DNA of 64,000 nucleotides from Sphingobacterium sp. (GTDB taxonomy: Bacteria > Bacteroidota > Bacteroidia > Sphingobacteriales > Sphingobacteriaceae): assembly GCA_031277685.1 (NCBI GenBank), contig JAITLV010000246.1:57516-121515 (forward strand), given 5' to 3'. The notes under the pieces were generated by a model, which made no database searches, was not told where the DNA came from, and was given only the letters and a program-made list of their open reading frames with translations. Made by a program: the position numbers and the translations under genes. Positions 62,964 to 64,000 of the stretch are shown piece by piece (position 1 is the first letter of the stretch; each line of letters begins with the position of its first letter).

Positions 62964-63812
62964 TCAGGGGAGTATCATATTATCAATCAAACGAACACCT
63001 TCAACCCAGGCTGTTATCAAGGCTACATGTTGCTTGTTGAGATCAATTTGTTCAACCTCTCTTAGGGTAGAGCTTTCGCAGATCGCAAAATACTCCACCG
63101 TTACCCCATCGGTATGAGCTAAAATAGCTAAAGCATTTTTCTTAATTTTTTGTAATTCAATATTTTCTTTAATATGGTCTTTCACATATTGTAATGAACG
63201 GGAAAGTGCTAGGGCTTTGATTTTTCCCTCTTCGCTTAGACGCATATTGCGCGAACTTAAGGCTAATCCATGTTGATCCCTGATAATGGGGCAGATGGCC
63301 AATTGGATCGGAAGATTTTTGATTTCAATCATGCGTTTGATAACCATTACCTGTTGAAAGTCCTTTTGACCAAAACAAGCTATATCCGGTTGTACTAATG
63401 AAAATAATTTATAGACCACCTGTGTTACACCCTGAAAATGGCCCGGTCGTTTTTCTCCTTCCCAAATCTGATCCAAATCGGCGAGATCAATATGCCAATG
63501 TTCGTCTTTATCGGGATACATTTCTGCTACGCTAGGCATAAAAAGAATATCACAATCGTTGGATTCCAATAGTGCGATATCATTTTCAATCGGACGTGGA
63601 TATTTTTCCAGGTCCTTGGGATCGTTGAATTGCGTAGGGTTGACAAAAATGCTGCAAACACGGATATCACTGATCGGTTTAGCATAGTCTAATAAGGATA
63701 AATGTCCTTCGTGCAGTGCGCCCATTGTAGGGATCAGCGCTATCTTTTTACCAGCTGAGCGTGCTTTTTGAAGATGTGCTTGGAGAGATGCTTTCGTTTT
63801 GAAAATTTCCAC
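62964..63812 (-). CDS. panC: Pantoate--beta-alanine ligase (pantothenate synthetase)
   Basis: 282 residues. The nucleotidyl-transferase HIGH-type motif is in PTMGALHEGHLSLLDYA (about 28-44). It is followed by VCSIFVNPTQFNDPKDLEKYPR, FGQKDFQQVMVIKRM and the KMSKS-like region LALSSRNMRLS. It condenses pantoate with beta-alanine using ATP. The start is ATG 63812. It is divergent from a glycogen synthase gene, an arrangement common in this phylum, and shares the strand with panD. Confidence 0.97.
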   Translation of the reverse strand: MEIFKTKASLQAHLQKARSAGKKIALIPTMGALHEGHLSLLDYAKPISDIRVCSIFVNPTQFNDPKDLEKYPRPIENDIALLESNDCDILFMPSVAEMYPDKDEHWHIDLADLDQIWEGEKRPGHFQGVTQVVYKLFSLVQPDIACFGQKDFQQVMVIKRMIEIKNLPIQLAICPIIRDQHGLALSSRNMRLSEEGKIKALALSRSLQYVKDHIKENIELQKIKKNALAILAHTDGVTVEYFAICESSTLREVEQIDLNKQHVALITAWVEGVRLIDNMILP

Positions 63813-63883
63813 TTTTCTGAATCGTTTTTTGTTGGCAAAGTTGCATATTATTTTGGGAATATAAAACGATGATTAATAGTAAA

Positions 63884-63914
63884 TTGCATGGTAAGTATTT
63901 TTTTCGTACCTTTG
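63884..63914 (+). promoter_or_regulatory. Promoter of the glycogen synthase gene
   Basis: TTG at 63884-63886, 20 bases, then TACCTTTG at 63907-63914: a perfect TTG-N20-TAnnTTTG match. The start codon follows at 63961 with CTGGAG 3 bases before it. Confidence 0.7.
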
Positions 63915-63960
63915 TAGACCGATTTTACTGTTCGAAAATAATAAATAAAAATAACTGGAG

Positions 63961-64000
63961 ATGGCAAAAACGAAGATATTGTTTATTACTCACGAGATGT
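63961..64000 (+). CDS. Glycogen/starch synthase, first 13 codons (3' end outside window)
   Basis: The reading frame begins MAKTKILFITHEM and runs off the window. This opening, together with the place next to divergent panC, matches the glycogen synthase (GT5 family) of Bacteroidota. Only 13 residues are seen, so the call rests on that short opening, the promoter, the ribosome-binding site and the conserved neighbourhood. Confidence 0.6.
   Translation, partial: MAKTKILFITHEM

Noticed and set aside
1..64000. CRISPR arrays, tRNA or rRNA genes, insertion sequences, prophage
   Set aside because: No regularly spaced repeats, cloverleaf-like sequences, transposase motifs or phage structural genes were recognised.

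Overview
The window reads as a Bacteroidota chromosome segment, most likely a Sphingobacterium-type member of the Sphingobacteriaceae. The grounds are two SusC/SusD pairs, lipoprotein signals, Bacteroidota promoters of the form TTG-N20-TAnnTTTG, and the panC/panD block divergent from a glycogen synthase. There is no rRNA, tRNA, insertion sequence, CRISPR array or phage module that I can see. The genus is an inference.

Bases 1-19609 hold the first part of a large glycan-utilisation locus. It has the 3' end of a GH78 alpha-L-rhamnosidase, a five-bladed-propeller glycosidase, a GH2 enzyme and two consecutive SusC/SusD pairs. A secreted beta-helix protein follows whose C-terminus looks like an L-rhamnose mutarotase, then a Gfo/Idh/MocA oxidoreductase and a sodium/solute symporter. 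From SusC1 to the symporter the genes are almost contiguous and probably form one operon.

Bases 19616-28331 hold the most unusual part. A divergent IclR-type regulator faces a tightly coupled operon: solute-binding-protein fold, family III CoA-transferase, second CoA-transferase, second solute-binding-protein fold, Gfo/Idh/MocA oxidoreductase, MaoC-type hydratase and an MFS sugar transporter. Neither binding protein has a signal peptide and no ABC permease or ATPase is present, so these proteins probably act in the cytoplasm. I know of no described pathway with this composition.

Bases 28328-43295 hold the second enzyme block, all exported: GH78-type, large GH2, GH106, GH127, an SGNH/sialate-acetylesterase-type esterase and a DUF5703/GH95-like protein. 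The set points to a rhamnose-rich plant glycan; several families also occur in rhamnogalacturonan-II degradation, but the target is not proven.

Bases 43563-52338 hold the L-rhamnose catabolic cluster: RhaT symporter, aldolase/short-chain dehydrogenase fusion, RhaI-type isomerase, FGGY kinase, another propeller glycosidase and a GntR-type regulator with a sugar-binding domain. The two enzyme blocks would release L-rhamnose, and this cluster would import and split it to dihydroxyacetone phosphate and lactaldehyde-derived products. Strong hairpins separate the units, and one lies inside the catabolic operon.

Bases 52386-64000 are mostly core and accessory chromosome: a DUF4136 lipoprotein, NAD synthetase, a long non-coding stretch with a probable small RNA, an unknown protein preceded by a 10-bp-period repeat, three tandem FKBP-type lipoproteins, a thioredoxin-like protein, a TonB-dependent receptor, a small His-motif membrane protein, panD, panC and the first codons of a glycogen synthase.
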